Positions 1-9,696 are shown, counted from the first letter of the stretch. The stretch: DNA of 64,000 nt from Planctomycetota bacterium (GCA_029250885.1 JAQXEK010000058.1:1-64000), one strand, 5' to 3'. The notes: generated by a model not told the origin, from the letters alone. Numbers and translations are program-made.

Positions 1-26
1 TACGCTTCGCAAGCAAAGTTGAGCGA

Positions 27-80
27 GTACCCTTCGCAGCAAATCGCGAAGGGTACCCGGAGCGTGGAGTACCTACGCTC
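27..80 (-). terminator. Paired hairpins downstream of the first gene
   Basis: Positions 27-37 and 46-56 form a perfect 11-bp inverted repeat with an 8-base loop. A second 6-bp inverted repeat (60-65 with 75-80) follows at once. Both lie just past the stop codon of the minus-strand gene that ends at 85, so they could stop its transcription. No T-run is obvious on the minus strand, so an intrinsic terminator is only one option; an mRNA-stabilising hairpin or a small extragenic repeat is also possible. Confidence 0.4.
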
Positions 81-84
81 TCTT

Positions 85-1488
85 CTACTGGAAGGTAACT
101 GTGTGCACGCTTGTAGTGAGGGAGTGCTCAGGCACGACAGCCTGTAACAGAACTTTTAGCCCTGCTGCCCCCGCCGGCACCTGCAAGGTGTGTACAAAAC
201 CACCTTTGCTATCCGTCAACCCTAGGGCCACGATTTGTGGCTGCGCAATATCCAGAAATAGACCGGGAATCCCGAGCACCGATGTTGAGCCCGGGCTCAA
301 TCCGAACACAAAAGCTATGAGGCTGCCCTGCGCCGCCGGTTCAACTAAACTTGGGTTAGCCCCACTGAAGGAAAAGCGGAGATTTGTTGGCGCCCCAGAG
401 TCTAGGGGCCAAGCATTCATAATTACCCTTCTAGAGTATGCGCCAAAATTAGCGCCATTTTCTTCTACGTCGTATGAGTTCAGGAATCCGAACCCACTTG
501 ACGTCACTTGCGTCAATTCCACTGCCGGCGGTGTGTTCGCTCGATCATTGAGGTCTTCCATTGCTTGACCATCAAGCGTGAATTCGAATGCCCGAGATCG
601 GCCCTGCGCATCTTCAGAAGCTCCCCATACAGACTGATTGCTTATGCATGTAGGTCTTGTCCAGGAGCCGCCAAGGGTTGGGAGAACGACAAAGCTGTTC
701 ACTGGGTCATTCAACTCGAGCGCGAAACCTTGCTCAATGCCGGCCGAGTCAAGAAAATAGCCACAGGCCATGTCCCAGGAAAACTTGCTGCCACTTAGTC
801 CTGTAAGGCGCGCCTTGCTTGTGCCCGGTATCGGCAAGATCATCAATCCGCCATCTGGACCTCCCCAGACTGCAGCAAACTCACGTCCCGAAGGGCTTCG
901 CACGAGGCCGCCTACAAGAGTAGCGGACGCAGTATCATCCTGGCGCATCGCGAAAGCCTCACTTTCCCAGCCATCTGGCGTGGAAAGAGGAACTGCTTGC
1001 GACACTACTGGCCAGAGATCAACAGACCATGCTTGCAGCAAACCATCTGCGCGGCGCATGGTGCCGGCCGCTGTGGAACCAAAGGTTGCGATCCCTGTCG
1101 CCCAGCCCTCTGTAGCTTGCGGCAGATCGATCAGCTGGAGCCCGTTTGTCTCCTGTCCCGGTTGATCGTCAAAGAAAAACGGACGACGGACCTGGACGCC
1201 TTGAACCAGGTCTTCTGCCCAACCTACGACCCGGCCGTTAGCACTGAGGCCGAGCCCTGCTGACTCGCCTCCTGGCACAAAAGCGCCAAGGTCTAGCTTA
1301 GTACCATTCTTCGACCGCATTCCCAGCTTTCGCCCCTGACTGTCTAACTCATAGCCAGTAGAAAATGCATCATCATATTCTATGTGTTGCATCACTCTAC
1401 CTGGACTGACCACCTCGCTTGGGGGCTGAATAAAGAGGTCCTGCTGGATGGCAGGAGCTAAAAGAAGGGGGAGGAATAGGTTCATCAT
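85..1488 (-). CDS. Secreted hypothetical protein with planctomycete-type C-terminal module
   Basis: 467 aa with a short hydrophobic N-terminus (about residues 1-15) ending near Ala-Ile-Gln-Gln, consistent with a Sec signal peptide. The middle holds repeated WA-G-A / W--D blocks (for example around residues 125-160 and 205-260), reminiscent of HAF-type beta-propeller repeats, but I cannot assign a family. The last ~85 residues carry a Gly/Leu-rich module (SPGST--LGIPGLFLDI, then LGLTDSKGGF, then LQVP) that also closes other secreted proteins in this window. No catalytic motif is visible. The gene has a less GC-rich composition than most neighbours. The function is unknown; an exported surface or extracellular protein is the safest statement. 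Confidence 0.8.
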   Translation of the reverse strand: MMNLFLPLLLAPAIQQDLFIQPPSEVVSPGRVMQHIEYDDAFSTGYELDSQGRKLGMRSKNGTKLDLGAFVPGGESAGLGLSANGRVVGWAEDLVQGVQVRRPFFFDDQPGQETNGLQLIDLPQATEGWATGIATFGSTAAGTMRRADGLLQAWSVDLWPVVSQAVPLSTPDGWESEAFAMRQDDTASATLVGGLVRSPSGREFAAVWGGPDGGLMILPIPGTSKARLTGLSGSKFSWDMACGYFLDSAGIEQGFALELNDPVNSFVVLPTLGGSWTRPTCISNQSVWGASEDAQGRSRAFEFTLDGQAMEDLNDRANTPPAVELTQVTSSGFGFLNSYDVEENGANFGAYSRRVIMNAWPLDSGAPTNLRFSFSGANPSLVEPAAQGSLIAFVFGLSPGSTSVLGIPGLFLDIAQPQIVALGLTDSKGGFVHTLQVPAGAAGLKVLLQAVVPEHSLTTSVHTVTFQ

Positions 1489-1859
1489 GTTGTTAGCTAG
1501 TGAGCAGTGAGAAAGTGGTTGCCAATTAGGTTAGCGCTCTTTTTAGATTGCGCCGTGCTAACCAACAATTTATGCATGTTCGCGCTGGGTTATGTCGCGT
1601 ACAGGCAGATGGGCCCGACAGTCGTAGAGCACTCTGCCCTGGAGCGTTGGCTCTATTGAGTCCCACACTCACCCAAGCCTAATTTTAGCTGCTTGTCTCG
1701 GACAGACTCAGGTCTCGCCGAGCTAGGCTCATTCGTCACGACTAGCCAAGCCTGCGAGACTAGCTCCTCTTCGGCACCAACGAACCGAGGTGCTCGTTCC
1801 TGCAGCCAGCGAAGTCCGGCTAGCGCCTCACGCAAAGGGTACTAGTCTCCGAGGTGGGG
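1489..1859. other. Intergenic region, no supported gene
   Basis: This 371-bp stretch separates two minus-strand secreted-protein genes. It is locally AT-richer just upstream of the first gene (about 1510-1575), which may hold that gene's promoter. A 60-codon minus-strand reading frame (1653-1835) has no recognisable domain or ribosome binding site and was not accepted. No repeat or RNA gene is evident. Confidence 0.5.
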
Positions 1860-3194
1860 TTAGAACGTACCGATTGTGATGTCCAGACCATTGCTCAGCT
1901 TGATGTCGTTTCCTGCGATGGCGGCGACTTGGGCAAAGAGCGGGATCCCAACGATACTACAGATTGCCGGGATGGGAATGGCGAAGGGCTGCCCGGGTGG
2001 CTTGGAAAAGCTGAACGTCGTGGTGCCTAAATCGCAAAGAATGGTCCCCAGGGCTGAGGGGAGGTTCGTGACGCCTGTAGTGATGAACAGCATGTCTAGA
2101 GTTGCCGTCGGCTGGAAGACGGTGTGGTAGACCTGGGGTGCCCACACCTGGCCCATGATCGGTGGCGAGCCTAGGGTCGGCAGGAAGGCCAAGGGGTTAA
2201 TGGGGTTTCCCAACCGTATGATTTCAGAGGAGGCGACTTGATTCGTGCAGACTGCGGCCGGATCGCCCACCGGGAGCCGGATTCCGACGGGACGGTGATC
2301 CGAAACGTTTGCATCGTATTGGGACCAGCCGCCGGGCAGGTAATCCTCAATGGGGATCGTCTCCACCGAGCCGCTTGTGGACCCAAACTCGGCGAAGAGC
2401 TCGTTCGTGATCAGGATGTGGTCCAGGTGGGATGGCCAGCCTGGATAGGACCAATCCGAAGAGCTCCCGGCAGCAATGGCGCTGTCCGCAAACGCGTAGT
2501 CGTTTGGCGCATCTAGGAAGCTCTGAAAGACGTTGTTGGAGGCCTGGTCCGTAAGGATGTCATTGAGGTCACCGACTACCATCACCCGCGTATTGGGGTG
2601 GTTTGAATCGATGTAGGACTTGAGCAGGTTGCTCGCCCTTAGGCGTCGATATTCCTCGTCCCCGGGATCGGAGAGATCGAGAAACCCATCGCCACAGCAC
2701 TTGAAGTGATTGTTGATCACCACCACATCCTCGCCCTTGAACTTCAACTCCATGACAACGGGTGAGCGCGGGAATGGACTCCAGTAAGGCTCGGTCGTGT
2801 AGATCTCGTAGGTGGACTGGACCTGGATCGTGGACGAGTTGTAGACATAGGCCAAGCCGGCGAACCAGCTGGACTGGTAGAAGGCGTCATAGCCTGGTAG
2901 ACCGTCCACGAGCTGCTGTAAGATGGCTGTGTCTGTGATCTCCTGAAGCGCGATCAAGTCGGCGTCGAGAGCCTCGATGATGTCCTTAACTGCGTTGACT
3001 GAGGATTGGCCGTTCTTGGGGAACCACTCGATGTTCCATGTGACGACATCCAAGGTGTCCGCGGTTCCAAAGGACAGATCATCAAGGGTCTGGGCTGCCG
3101 AGTCCATGCTGGCCACGGCCATGGCTGCCAGCACCAATGGCGCCATGGCAAGGCTTTGAAGAGACTTTGTGCGGCGTGGACTAAGGTTGTACAT
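1860..3194 (-). CDS. Secreted endonuclease/exonuclease/phosphatase family hydrolase
   Basis: 444 aa. A positively charged N-terminus and hydrophobic stretch (residues 8-33, ending SAAQ) form a signal peptide. Residues ~48-306 are an EEP (DNase I-like) domain: TWNIEWF near residue 52, the metal-binding Glu in LQEITD (about 85), VGDLNDI, SHLDHI and the terminal SDHRP motif are all present, so the core looks catalytically complete. Family members cleave phosphodiester or phosphomonoester bonds with a divalent metal; the substrate here (extracellular nucleic acid or another phosphoester) cannot be read from sequence. Residues ~315-444 form the C-terminal module seen on other secreted proteins in this window, ending in LSNGLDITIGTF. 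It stands alone, with no partner gene close enough for an operon. Confidence 0.88.
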   Translation of the reverse strand: MYNLSPRRTKSLQSLAMAPLVLAAMAVASMDSAAQTLDDLSFGTADTLDVVTWNIEWFPKNGQSSVNAVKDIIEALDADLIALQEITDTAILQQLVDGLPGYDAFYQSSWFAGLAYVYNSSTIQVQSTYEIYTTEPYWSPFPRSPVVMELKFKGEDVVVINNHFKCCGDGFLDLSDPGDEEYRRLRASNLLKSYIDSNHPNTRVMVVGDLNDILTDQASNNVFQSFLDAPNDYAFADSAIAAGSSSDWSYPGWPSHLDHILITNELFAEFGSTSGSVETIPIEDYLPGGWSQYDANVSDHRPVGIRLPVGDPAAVCTNQVASSEIIRLGNPINPLAFLPTLGSPPIMGQVWAPQVYHTVFQPTATLDMLFITTGVTNLPSALGTILCDLGTTTFSFSKPPGQPFAIPIPAICSIVGIPLFAQVAAIAGNDIKLSNGLDITIGTF

Positions 3195-3848
3195 GGCGAT
3201 TAGCTTGGGGAGTCGGTGGTACGTTGACGGCTGCAGAGCGTGTCAATCCCGAGTTGGACGGTCCTGGAGACCGGATCTAATCTATTACGCCTCAGGGATT
3301 GTCGCCACAGCTAATGTGCTCCACTGGGTACTGATAAGGCGGGAACTAACACTGAACTTGCAGCAAGCCCCATTTAGCCCTCCCCCCCTCCCCGCTCGCT
3401 CTCAACTGTGAAGTGCCTTTGGGTCTGTGCCCGACACATGGAGATCCCCCCTTTATCGACGCAGCGGCTAAAAGTGCAAGCTGCTCTGTGAACCCGAGCG
3501 GAAAGCGGCCAGACTCGCAGCCATTGACCCACTGCCCGCGAGTTGGAATATGTACTTTGAGCCGCCAAGGTTATCGGCCTATTTGCAGGCGAACAGCCCG
3601 CTGCTGGGGTGCCGTTTCTCTGGAAATCGTGGGCCAGGTCCCCTAGGCTTGGAAGATCGAGCCGCACGCTCTACTTGACTCGCTCCTGTGTGCTGTTCCA
3701 CATGCAGAACAACGGCAACCAGACCATTCCTCTATTCGACCTTGAATCCCTTGCACCCCCTAAGAGCACCAAAGTGATCGCTGCGAGTAAAAGTCGTGCC
3801 GAGATTTCGCCCCCTAGGACGCCCCTCCCTAGACGTAGCTCCTAACCC
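3195..3848. other. Long intergenic region before the ABC importer
   Basis: A 654-bp region between divergent genes: the minus-strand nuclease and the plus-strand importer operon. Open frames occur on both strands, but none has a recognisable protein pattern. It should contain promoters for both flanking genes, yet I could not pick convincing -10/-35 elements. No inverted repeat of note and no RNA family recognised. Confidence 0.5.
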
Positions 3849-4661
3849 ATGGCGCTGCACCTAGAGAACCTGACGAAGCGCTTTGGGAAGGCCGGGCCCC
3901 TTGCGGTTGACGATCTATCCCTTGAGATCGAGGACGGAAAGGTACTCGTTCTTGTTGGCGAGTCGGGATGCGGGAAGACCACGACCCTAAAGATGATCAA
4001 TCGGTTGATCGAGCCAAGCTCGGGAACGGTCTGGATCGGCAAAGATGGCTCCCGGGTCGACACCTGCTTACTCGACCCGGTCGTCCTCCGCCGCTCGATC
4101 GGCTTCGTGTTTCAAGAAGACGGGCTTTTCCCCCACATGACGGTCGCCGCCAACGTTGGGATCACGCCCAGTTTATTAGGCTGGACTACGGATCGTATTG
4201 ACGCCCGCACGGCCGAGCTTCTCAAGCTAGTCCACTTGGATCCCGAGCAGTTTGCCAAGCGACTTCCCGCTGACCTCTCAGGGGGTCAAAGGCAACGGGT
4301 TGGCTTTGCGCGCGCCCTGGCCGCGGGACCCTCGGTACTGCTCTTGGACGAACCCTTCGGTGCCCTGGACCCGCTGACCAGAGACCACCTCCAGATCGAG
4401 TTCCAAGAGTTGCAGCGCAAGTTGGGGTTCACCGCAGTGCTCGTCACCCACGACATGGCCGAGGCCCTGCTGCTGGGGGATCGCATCGCCGTGCTGCGGG
4501 ACGGAAAGATCATTGCCGAGGGCACACCGCGTGATTTGCTGCAACTGGGGCCCTCGCAAGGGGACGCCGATCGCGCCTACGTGGATGATCTTCTGGCGAC
4601 GCCCCGTCGCAGTGCCCAGCGACTTGAGCATTTGATCAGAAGCGGAGAGAACCCCGCATGA
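3849..4661 (+). CDS. opuCA: Osmoprotectant/quaternary amine ABC transporter, ATP-binding protein
   Basis: 270 aa ATPase that powers import of glycine betaine-like solutes. Walker A is GESGCGKTT (about residues 37-45), the Q-loop lies in FVFQEDGLFPHM, the ABC signature is LSGGQRQR, Walker B is VLLLDEPFGALDP and the switch His is in LVTHDMAEAL. The pattern, including FGALDPLTR, matches the ProV/OpuCA branch. It ends soon after the nucleotide-binding domain, so the CBS domains found in some OpuCA/ProV proteins are absent. The ATG of the next gene overlaps its stop codon by 4 bp, so the two are translationally coupled. The substrate assignment rests on the partner's OpuC-type binding domain. Confidence 0.93.
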   Translation: MALHLENLTKRFGKAGPLAVDDLSLEIEDGKVLVLVGESGCGKTTTLKMINRLIEPSSGTVWIGKDGSRVDTCLLDPVVLRRSIGFVFQEDGLFPHMTVAANVGITPSLLGWTTDRIDARTAELLKLVHLDPEQFAKRLPADLSGGQRQRVGFARALAAGPSVLLLDEPFGALDPLTRDHLQIEFQELQRKLGFTAVLVTHDMAEALLLGDRIAVLRDGKIIAEGTPRDLLQLGPSQGDADRAYVDDLLATPRRSAQRLEHLIRSGENPA

Positions 4662-6250
4662 GCAACTTTTCCGAGCGTTGGGCTGAGCTCCCGGATCTCC
4701 TTGCCGGGCATATGCGCCTGTCGGCTAGTGCGCTGTGTATCGGAATTGCCTTGAGCCTGCCACTGGGTGTGCTTGCGGCGCGCAGGCCGAAGTGGCGCGG
4801 GCCCGTGCTCGGTGTGACGGGCCTTGTGCAGACGATTCCTAGCCTGGCGCTGTTGGCCTTGATGGTGCCGCTGTTGGGTGGGCAGATAGGCTTTGTTCCG
4901 GCGCTGCTTGCACTGACTTTGTACAGCATGTTGCCGGTGCTGCACAATACGGTGACGGGTATCCAAGAAGTGGATCCGGGTTTGACCGAAGCGGCCCGCG
5001 GCATTGGTATGACTCCGTGGCAGAGCTTGCTTCGCGTCGAGTTGCCCCTGGCTGCACCTGTAATCCTAGCTGGCATTCGCACGGCCAGCGTCTGGGTGAT
5101 CGGCACGGCGACCTTGGCGACCCCTGTCGGTGCTCAAAGCCTGGGCAACTACATCTTCTTGGGACTGCAAACTCGCAATGGACTGGCGGTGGTCTTTGGC
5201 TGCGTGGCGGCGTCACTCTTGGCGGTCGCCTTTGACCGATTGATCGCCGTGTTGGAGAGCGCGGCGAAAGAGAGGAGCCGCGGGCGGCTGACCGCTGGGC
5301 TTCTTGGCTTGGCGCTTATCACGTTCGGTAGCCTCTGGCCGGCATTTGATTTCACCAGCTCGCTGGACACAAGAGGCCCAGCGCTTGTCGGCAGCGACGC
5401 CCCTAAAGTTGATCGAGGGGACGCGCTGGCATCTGTCGTGCCAGGCAGGCCGATCACGGTCGGATCCAAGGGCTTCACAGAACAATACGTGCTGGCCGAA
5501 CTCCTGGGCGAGCAGCTCACGGCCCACGGTTTCGAGATCGACAACCGCCCGAACTTGGGATCGACAATCTTGTTCGACGCCCTGCGTGAGGGGACGGTCG
5601 ATGTGTGCATCGACTACTCCGGCACGTTGTGGGCGACGATATTGAAACGTGACGAACCCGCGCCACGCCTGGCTATGCAGATCGAGGTTGCGAGTGTTCT
5701 TTTGCAAGAGCACGGCGTCGTGACACTCGGCTCCTTGGGCTTCGAGAATGCCTACGCCTTGGCCATGGCGCGCAAGCGCGCGGAGGAACTCGGGGTCCGC
5801 TCGCTCACCGATCTAGCCCGCGTTACGAGTCAGGGTCAGGCTATGGAGATCGGTGGAGACCCCGAGTTTTTTGGGCGCCCGGAGTGGAGCCGCGTTCGCG
5901 CCGCCTACGGGCTCGAGGGGATTGAGACGCGCGGGATGGACTCGACGTTCTTGTATGGCGCAGCCCGCGACGGTCAGATCGATGTGATCACTGCCTACAC
6001 CACCGACGGCCGCATCACGGCCTTCGACCTGCAGCTCCTTGAGGACCCGGACGAGGTCCTGCCGCCCTATGACGCGATGATCCTGCTATCGGCTCGAGCC
6101 GCCGGAGACCCCGGACTCGTACGCGCCCTGAAACCTCTGCTCAATGCCATCTCAAACGAGGAGATGCGCGTGGCTAACCGCGCGGTCGACTTGGACGGAG
6201 CTACCGTGGCGAGCGCGGCTGCAGCGCTGCGGGCACGGATCCTGGACTGA
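4658..6250 (+). CDS. opuC: Fused OpuC-type permease and substrate-binding protein
   Basis: 530 aa fusing two importer parts. Residues ~15-210 are a membrane permease domain with about five to six hydrophobic helices and the EAA-loop pattern (GLTEAARGIGMTPWQSLLRVELPLA) that docks on the ATPase. A further helix (~212-230) leads into an OpuAC-type periplasmic binding domain (residues ~255-530) that begins ITVGSKGFTEQYVLAELL and continues NRPNLGSTILFDALREGTVD, hallmarks of choline/glycine-betaine/osmoprotectant binding proteins. Fusion of permease and receptor is known in this family. The gene starts inside the end of the ATPase gene (ATGA overlap). Together they form a complete two-gene importer, likely for osmotic adaptation. 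Confidence 0.92.
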   Translation: MSNFSERWAELPDLLAGHMRLSASALCIGIALSLPLGVLAARRPKWRGPVLGVTGLVQTIPSLALLALMVPLLGGQIGFVPALLALTLYSMLPVLHNTVTGIQEVDPGLTEAARGIGMTPWQSLLRVELPLAAPVILAGIRTASVWVIGTATLATPVGAQSLGNYIFLGLQTRNGLAVVFGCVAASLLAVAFDRLIAVLESAAKERSRGRLTAGLLGLALITFGSLWPAFDFTSSLDTRGPALVGSDAPKVDRGDALASVVPGRPITVGSKGFTEQYVLAELLGEQLTAHGFEIDNRPNLGSTILFDALREGTVDVCIDYSGTLWATILKRDEPAPRLAMQIEVASVLLQEHGVVTLGSLGFENAYALAMARKRAEELGVRSLTDLARVTSQGQAMEIGGDPEFFGRPEWSRVRAAYGLEGIETRGMDSTFLYGAARDGQIDVITAYTTDGRITAFDLQLLEDPDEVLPPYDAMILLSARAAGDPGLVRALKPLLNAISNEEMRVANRAVDLDGATVASAAAALRARILD

Positions 6251-6583
6251 ACTCTGTCCCCTAAGGTTTACGCTGGTCGGGCTAACCTCGCCGGCTTTGA
6301 GTTAGACAATCCCCCTTGGAAAGCCTGGAACGGTCAGCTCAACCGTACAGGTTTCCGAGGAAGTGCCTGCTGCGATCGCCGAAATGCTGAATCCGTTAGC
6401 CCCCGCGGTGTTTCGGGTCTCTCTACTCTACGATGTCCGCTTGAATCGCGAACCACAGGGCAGCTAGGGACCCCATTTCGCGGACTGCCCCCGGGCTAGG
6501 CAGCCCAGCACCGGCCTGCTAGGCTGAGGTCTAAACGTGTGCCTCTCCCCAGCGTCAATCACATCAACCTCAGTACATTGGCC
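6251..6583. other. Intergenic region upstream of the SDR gene
   Basis: About 333 bp if the SDR starts at its ATG (6584), or 288 bp if it starts at the GTG at 6539. No gene, repeat or clear terminator is visible. It must contain the end of the importer transcript and the SDR promoter. Confidence 0.45.
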
Positions 6584-7354
6584 ATGCAAGGTTTAAACGG
6601 AAAACGTGTCCTCATCACCGGTGCAGCCCAGGGCATCGGATTGGCAACTGCCCGACGCTTTGCGAAGGAGGGCTGCCGGTTGTGGTTGCTGGACATAGAT
6701 GGGCAGAAGCTCGACGCCGCATGCGCCGAATTGGGCGATGCCGTGGAAGGTAAGAGCTGCGTCGACGTGGCCTCGCCCGACGCAGTAATAGCGATCTTCC
6801 TCGAGATCGATAAGAGCTGTGATGCCTTTGATATATTGATTAACAATGCGGGCATCAGCACCCGTGCTGGCTTCTTGGATGTGACCTTGGAAGAGTGGCG
6901 GCGCGTGCTTGATGTCAACCTCACGGGGCTCTTTGTAGTCGCCCAGGAAGCCGCGAGGCGCATGCGGCGAGCTGGCTCGGGCGTAATCCTTAACATGGGC
7001 TCCATGAATGGGATTATCGGCTGCCCGAACTACAGTCACTACAACGCGTCGAAGGCTGGAGTGATTGAGCTTACAAAGACGATGGCCCTAGAGCTGGCGC
7101 CAGAGATCCGGGTCGCCGGAGTCTGCCCAGGCGCCGTACTGACCCCAATGCAAGAGGCCGAATACACACTCGAGATGTTCGACGCGCTCAACAAGAAGAT
7201 CCCCATGGGCCGGCACGCAACCCCCGAGGAGATCGCTGGGCTGTTCGCCTTTTTGGCCTCGGACGAAGGTACGTTTATCTGCGGTACGTCCATCGTCATC
7301 GATGGCGGCGAGAGCTCCGGCGGCCTGGCGAGTGCGGCCGACGAAGAGCTCTAG
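6584..7354 (+). CDS. SDR family NAD(P)-dependent oxidoreductase
   Basis: 256 aa classical short-chain dehydrogenase/reductase. The cofactor motif TGAAQGIG lies at the N-terminus, followed by NNAG (INNAGIST), the catalytic Ser in LNMGSMNG, and Tyr-x3-Lys in YNASKAG; the C-terminus has the usual FICGTSIVIDGG ending. An acidic residue after beta-2 (LLDIDGQK) favours NAD(H) over NADP(H). The frame is open to a GTG at 6539, but starting at the ATG at 6584 puts the Rossmann motif at the usual distance from the N-terminus and gives a typical family length. The substrate is unknown. It converges on the PHP-domain gene, 15 bp away. Confidence 0.9.
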   Translation: MQGLNGKRVLITGAAQGIGLATARRFAKEGCRLWLLDIDGQKLDAACAELGDAVEGKSCVDVASPDAVIAIFLEIDKSCDAFDILINNAGISTRAGFLDVTLEEWRRVLDVNLTGLFVVAQEAARRMRRAGSGVILNMGSMNGIIGCPNYSHYNASKAGVIELTKTMALELAPEIRVAGVCPGAVLTPMQEAEYTLEMFDALNKKIPMGRHATPEEIAGLFAFLASDEGTFICGTSIVIDGGESSGGLASAADEEL

Positions 7355-7369
7355 ACCGGCAGGACGGCC

Positions 7370-8578
7370 TCAGTCTTGCTTTACGAGAACGGGCTGCACC
7401 CAGGCCGTCTGCTTGTCGCCCTCTGCATAGGGGTTCGGATGGTCTAGGGAAGACACGACCTGTGCGCGCACATACAGCTCGTCGCCCGTGAAGCTGTACA
7501 CCGCGGGGTTGCTCTTGGTCTCGGCGAGCACGACGCCGATCTCGTGCTCACCGTGCCCCCCCAGGGTGCCGATGAACTGCGTGGTGTACACGACATCTTC
7601 TATGGGCTCGATGGCCACGGAAAGGGAGCTCGCGCTCTTCTCAATCGAGCTCAAGGTCACGCCACTCGACGCATAGAAGTCCCCCGCCTTCATGGCGCGG
7701 ACAATGTCGTCTGACTCCAAAGATTCCGCGTACACGACGACCCATCCTCGGCCGGGGTTGGTCTTGCCCGGGCCCCAACTGTAGTAGTCGTGGCTATCGT
7801 CCGTCGCGACTCCGTATAGCAGCCCCAGACCGTTGTGCTCGAGGCGAGTCACCAGGGCCAAATCCCACATGGACTCCATCGAGGGGTGCTCGGCATCCCC
7901 ATAGTTGCGAACCCCGGAGTGGCCGTTGTACACCTCAAAGAAACGCTCAAGGGGCATGGCTGCCACCTCGTCCACAGTCACGCCCCACCCGAAGTTGGGG
8001 TGATTGAGATGGGCCAGCACCTCGCGGCCGCTGCGCTCGCCCTCGGCATGGATCGCCTCCATGTTCCTGCGGATCGTATCCGCGACAGAGTCCCCGTGTT
8101 GCGGCGCGACAGTCTGCTCGATGTTCACCGCGTTGATGTGAACGGGGTACTTGTCCCAGGAATCCGTGACCTCTTCGCCCTGCACAAGCAGGAACTGCCC
8201 GGGCACTTCAAATCGCGTTCGCAGCTCGTCTAGGGTCTGCAGCCGCATCTCTCGCTGAGGCTCGTCCCGGACCGTCACCAGCTCTGTCCCAAATCGGTCC
8301 ACTAAGCCCTGCAGCTTCTCCTCGGTCAGCCTTCCGCCATTGACAGGAAACCACTTCTCACCCTCGGAGAGGATGTTGTGATCCGACAATACCAGGAAGT
8401 CGTAGCTGTTATCGGTGTAGTAGGAAACCACGAGCTCCGGCGCGGCGTTGCCATCGGACCAGAGGGTGTGCGTGTGGGTGTTGCCTTTGTACCAGCTCTT
8501 GGTAGAGCCGCAAGATGTGGTGGCAAGGCAAGCGGCAAGAATTGCGAGGACGACTCGTTGTTGGATTTGGGGGGTCAT
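7370..8578 (-). CDS. PHP-domain (CehA/McbA-like) metallohydrolase lipoprotein
   Basis: 402 aa. I start it at the ATG at 8578 because this puts a lipoprotein signal (hydrophobic residues 8-21, lipobox LATTSC, Cys23) at the N-terminus; the frame extends 23 codons further upstream without purpose. The mature protein opens with the PHP metal motif HTHTLWSDG (about residues 35-43) and continues with LVLSDHN (about 63-68), a conserved HLNHPNFGWG segment and VATDDSHDY, the His/Asp pattern of CehA/McbA-type metal-dependent phosphoesterases or carbamate hydrolases. It should be anchored to a membrane and act outside the cytoplasm. The C-terminal ~110 residues look beta-rich. The substrate is not predictable. 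Confidence 0.85.
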   Translation of the reverse strand: MTPQIQQRVVLAILAACLATTSCGSTKSWYKGNTHTHTLWSDGNAAPELVVSYYTDNSYDFLVLSDHNILSEGEKWFPVNGGRLTEEKLQGLVDRFGTELVTVRDEPQREMRLQTLDELRTRFEVPGQFLLVQGEEVTDSWDKYPVHINAVNIEQTVAPQHGDSVADTIRRNMEAIHAEGERSGREVLAHLNHPNFGWGVTVDEVAAMPLERFFEVYNGHSGVRNYGDAEHPSMESMWDLALVTRLEHNGLGLLYGVATDDSHDYYSWGPGKTNPGRGWVVVYAESLESDDIVRAMKAGDFYASSGVTLSSIEKSASSLSVAIEPIEDVVYTTQFIGTLGGHGEHEIGVVLAETKSNPAVYSFTGDELYVRAQVVSSLDHPNPYAEGDKQTAWVQPVLVKQD

Positions 8579-8885
8579 AAACGATGAACCTAGTAACAAG
8601 GGGGGACTGGTGGACCTCGAATTCCCTGGGCGGGTTCGGGCACTCATTGCTCCTAGTGGAGCGCTAGCCGTCCCGATTCGAATACTAGCCTATGTGAAGG
8701 ACACGAGGGTCGAGATCACGGCGGACCTCATCGCTGAGCATGACAGAGCTGCCATCGACGGCCGGTCTGCTCTTTCCGTATATGGGTAGCGCATTTTCAA
8801 GAGCGACTCCTTCCCGGCATCAGGCGCGTCAAGGCTAGTGACAAAACTGAGCCGCGTGTGGTCCTGAGGACTGGGCTTGCCCAAC
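8579..8885. other. Intergenic region, no supported gene
   Basis: A 307-bp gap between two minus-strand genes. Short open frames are present but carry no domain signal. It probably contains the promoter of the PHP-domain lipoprotein gene near 8579-8650. Nothing else recognised. Confidence 0.4.
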
Positions 8886-9434
8886 CTAACCGTCAAGGGC
8901 CGTGGTCATTCCGTCCAGGTCTTCAATCGCAACCCAGACGTCCATGCCCTTGCGCCAGACCAGGGTCTTGCCATTGATGCTCTCAGAGAGCCAGGTGAGG
9001 TGCAGGGTCTCGAAGGGCATGGGGCCATGGCACTGACCTTGATTGTCGTGGAACCAGTTGGAGTCCTGGTAGTGCATGTGCAGCTCTGAGTCTGGCGACT
9101 CGGTGGCTGATGCGTTTAAGGAACCCTCTTCGTGAGTAGGCCCCTGACTGTCTGGATGCCTTGCGTAGGCCGCGCGGCGCTGCTCTTCTAGCCCCTCCTG
9201 GACGCGGCTTGCTTCGTCGCTCAGGCGTTGCTGCATGGCTTGCTGCTTCTTCAGGTCCGAAAGGACAAACACCGCAACGATTCCTGCACCAAAGGTCAGC
9301 CCACCGCCGACGAACCAACCGATCGGGTTGCGCCCCCTAGAATTCGCAAGGAATGCGCAAGCTGCGCCGCAGGCACCCATGACGACGAGCTGTGTTGTAA
9401 GTTCCAAGGGAGGATTCTGGGTGACTAGGCGCAC
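8886..9434 (-). CDS. Membrane protein with C-terminal GYF_2 (DUF4339) domain
   Basis: 182 aa. Two hydrophobic helices near the N-terminus (about residues 13-30 and 38-58), separated by RNPIGW, anchor it in the membrane. A charged, Gln/Glu-rich linker follows (~60-120). The last ~55 residues (WFHDNQGQCHGPMPFETL ... LVWRKGMDVWVAIEDL) match the GYF_2/DUF4339 fold, a small module with a conserved W-x3-G-x-GP core and the W--GM--W element, usually a protein-interaction domain in bacteria. It is probably cytoplasmic-facing. No operon partner is evident and the cellular role is unknown. Confidence 0.8.
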   Translation of the reverse strand: MRLVTQNPPLELTTQLVVMGACGAACAFLANSRGRNPIGWFVGGGLTFGAGIVAVFVLSDLKKQQAMQQRLSDEASRVQEGLEEQRRAAYARHPDSQGPTHEEGSLNASATESPDSELHMHYQDSNWFHDNQGQCHGPMPFETLHLTWLSESINGKTLVWRKGMDVWVAIEDLDGMTTALDG

Positions 9435-9696
9435 GCGCTAGGTAAAGGACAGCTCCCTAAACATCATGTGGTCCATTCTACAGGGGAGCCTGTGGTTGAT
9501 ACGGTCGGACTCGGATTGAACGCGACACCGCATTCCGCGTACTCTACTGCGCTTGGCGTCAGACTACAACCGGTCCGGACCGGTACAGAGTCCATTCACA
9601 CGATCGCTTGGGAGTCCACTTGATCGCCCTTAGGCGGCTACTCCGCAACGGTCCTTTGGCCCGAGAAGTCGATCCGTAATCTCAAGACGGCCGGCA

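Noticed and set aside
1653-1835. 60-codon minus-strand frame between the first two genes
   Set aside because: No domain, ribosome binding site or operon context; length expected by chance.
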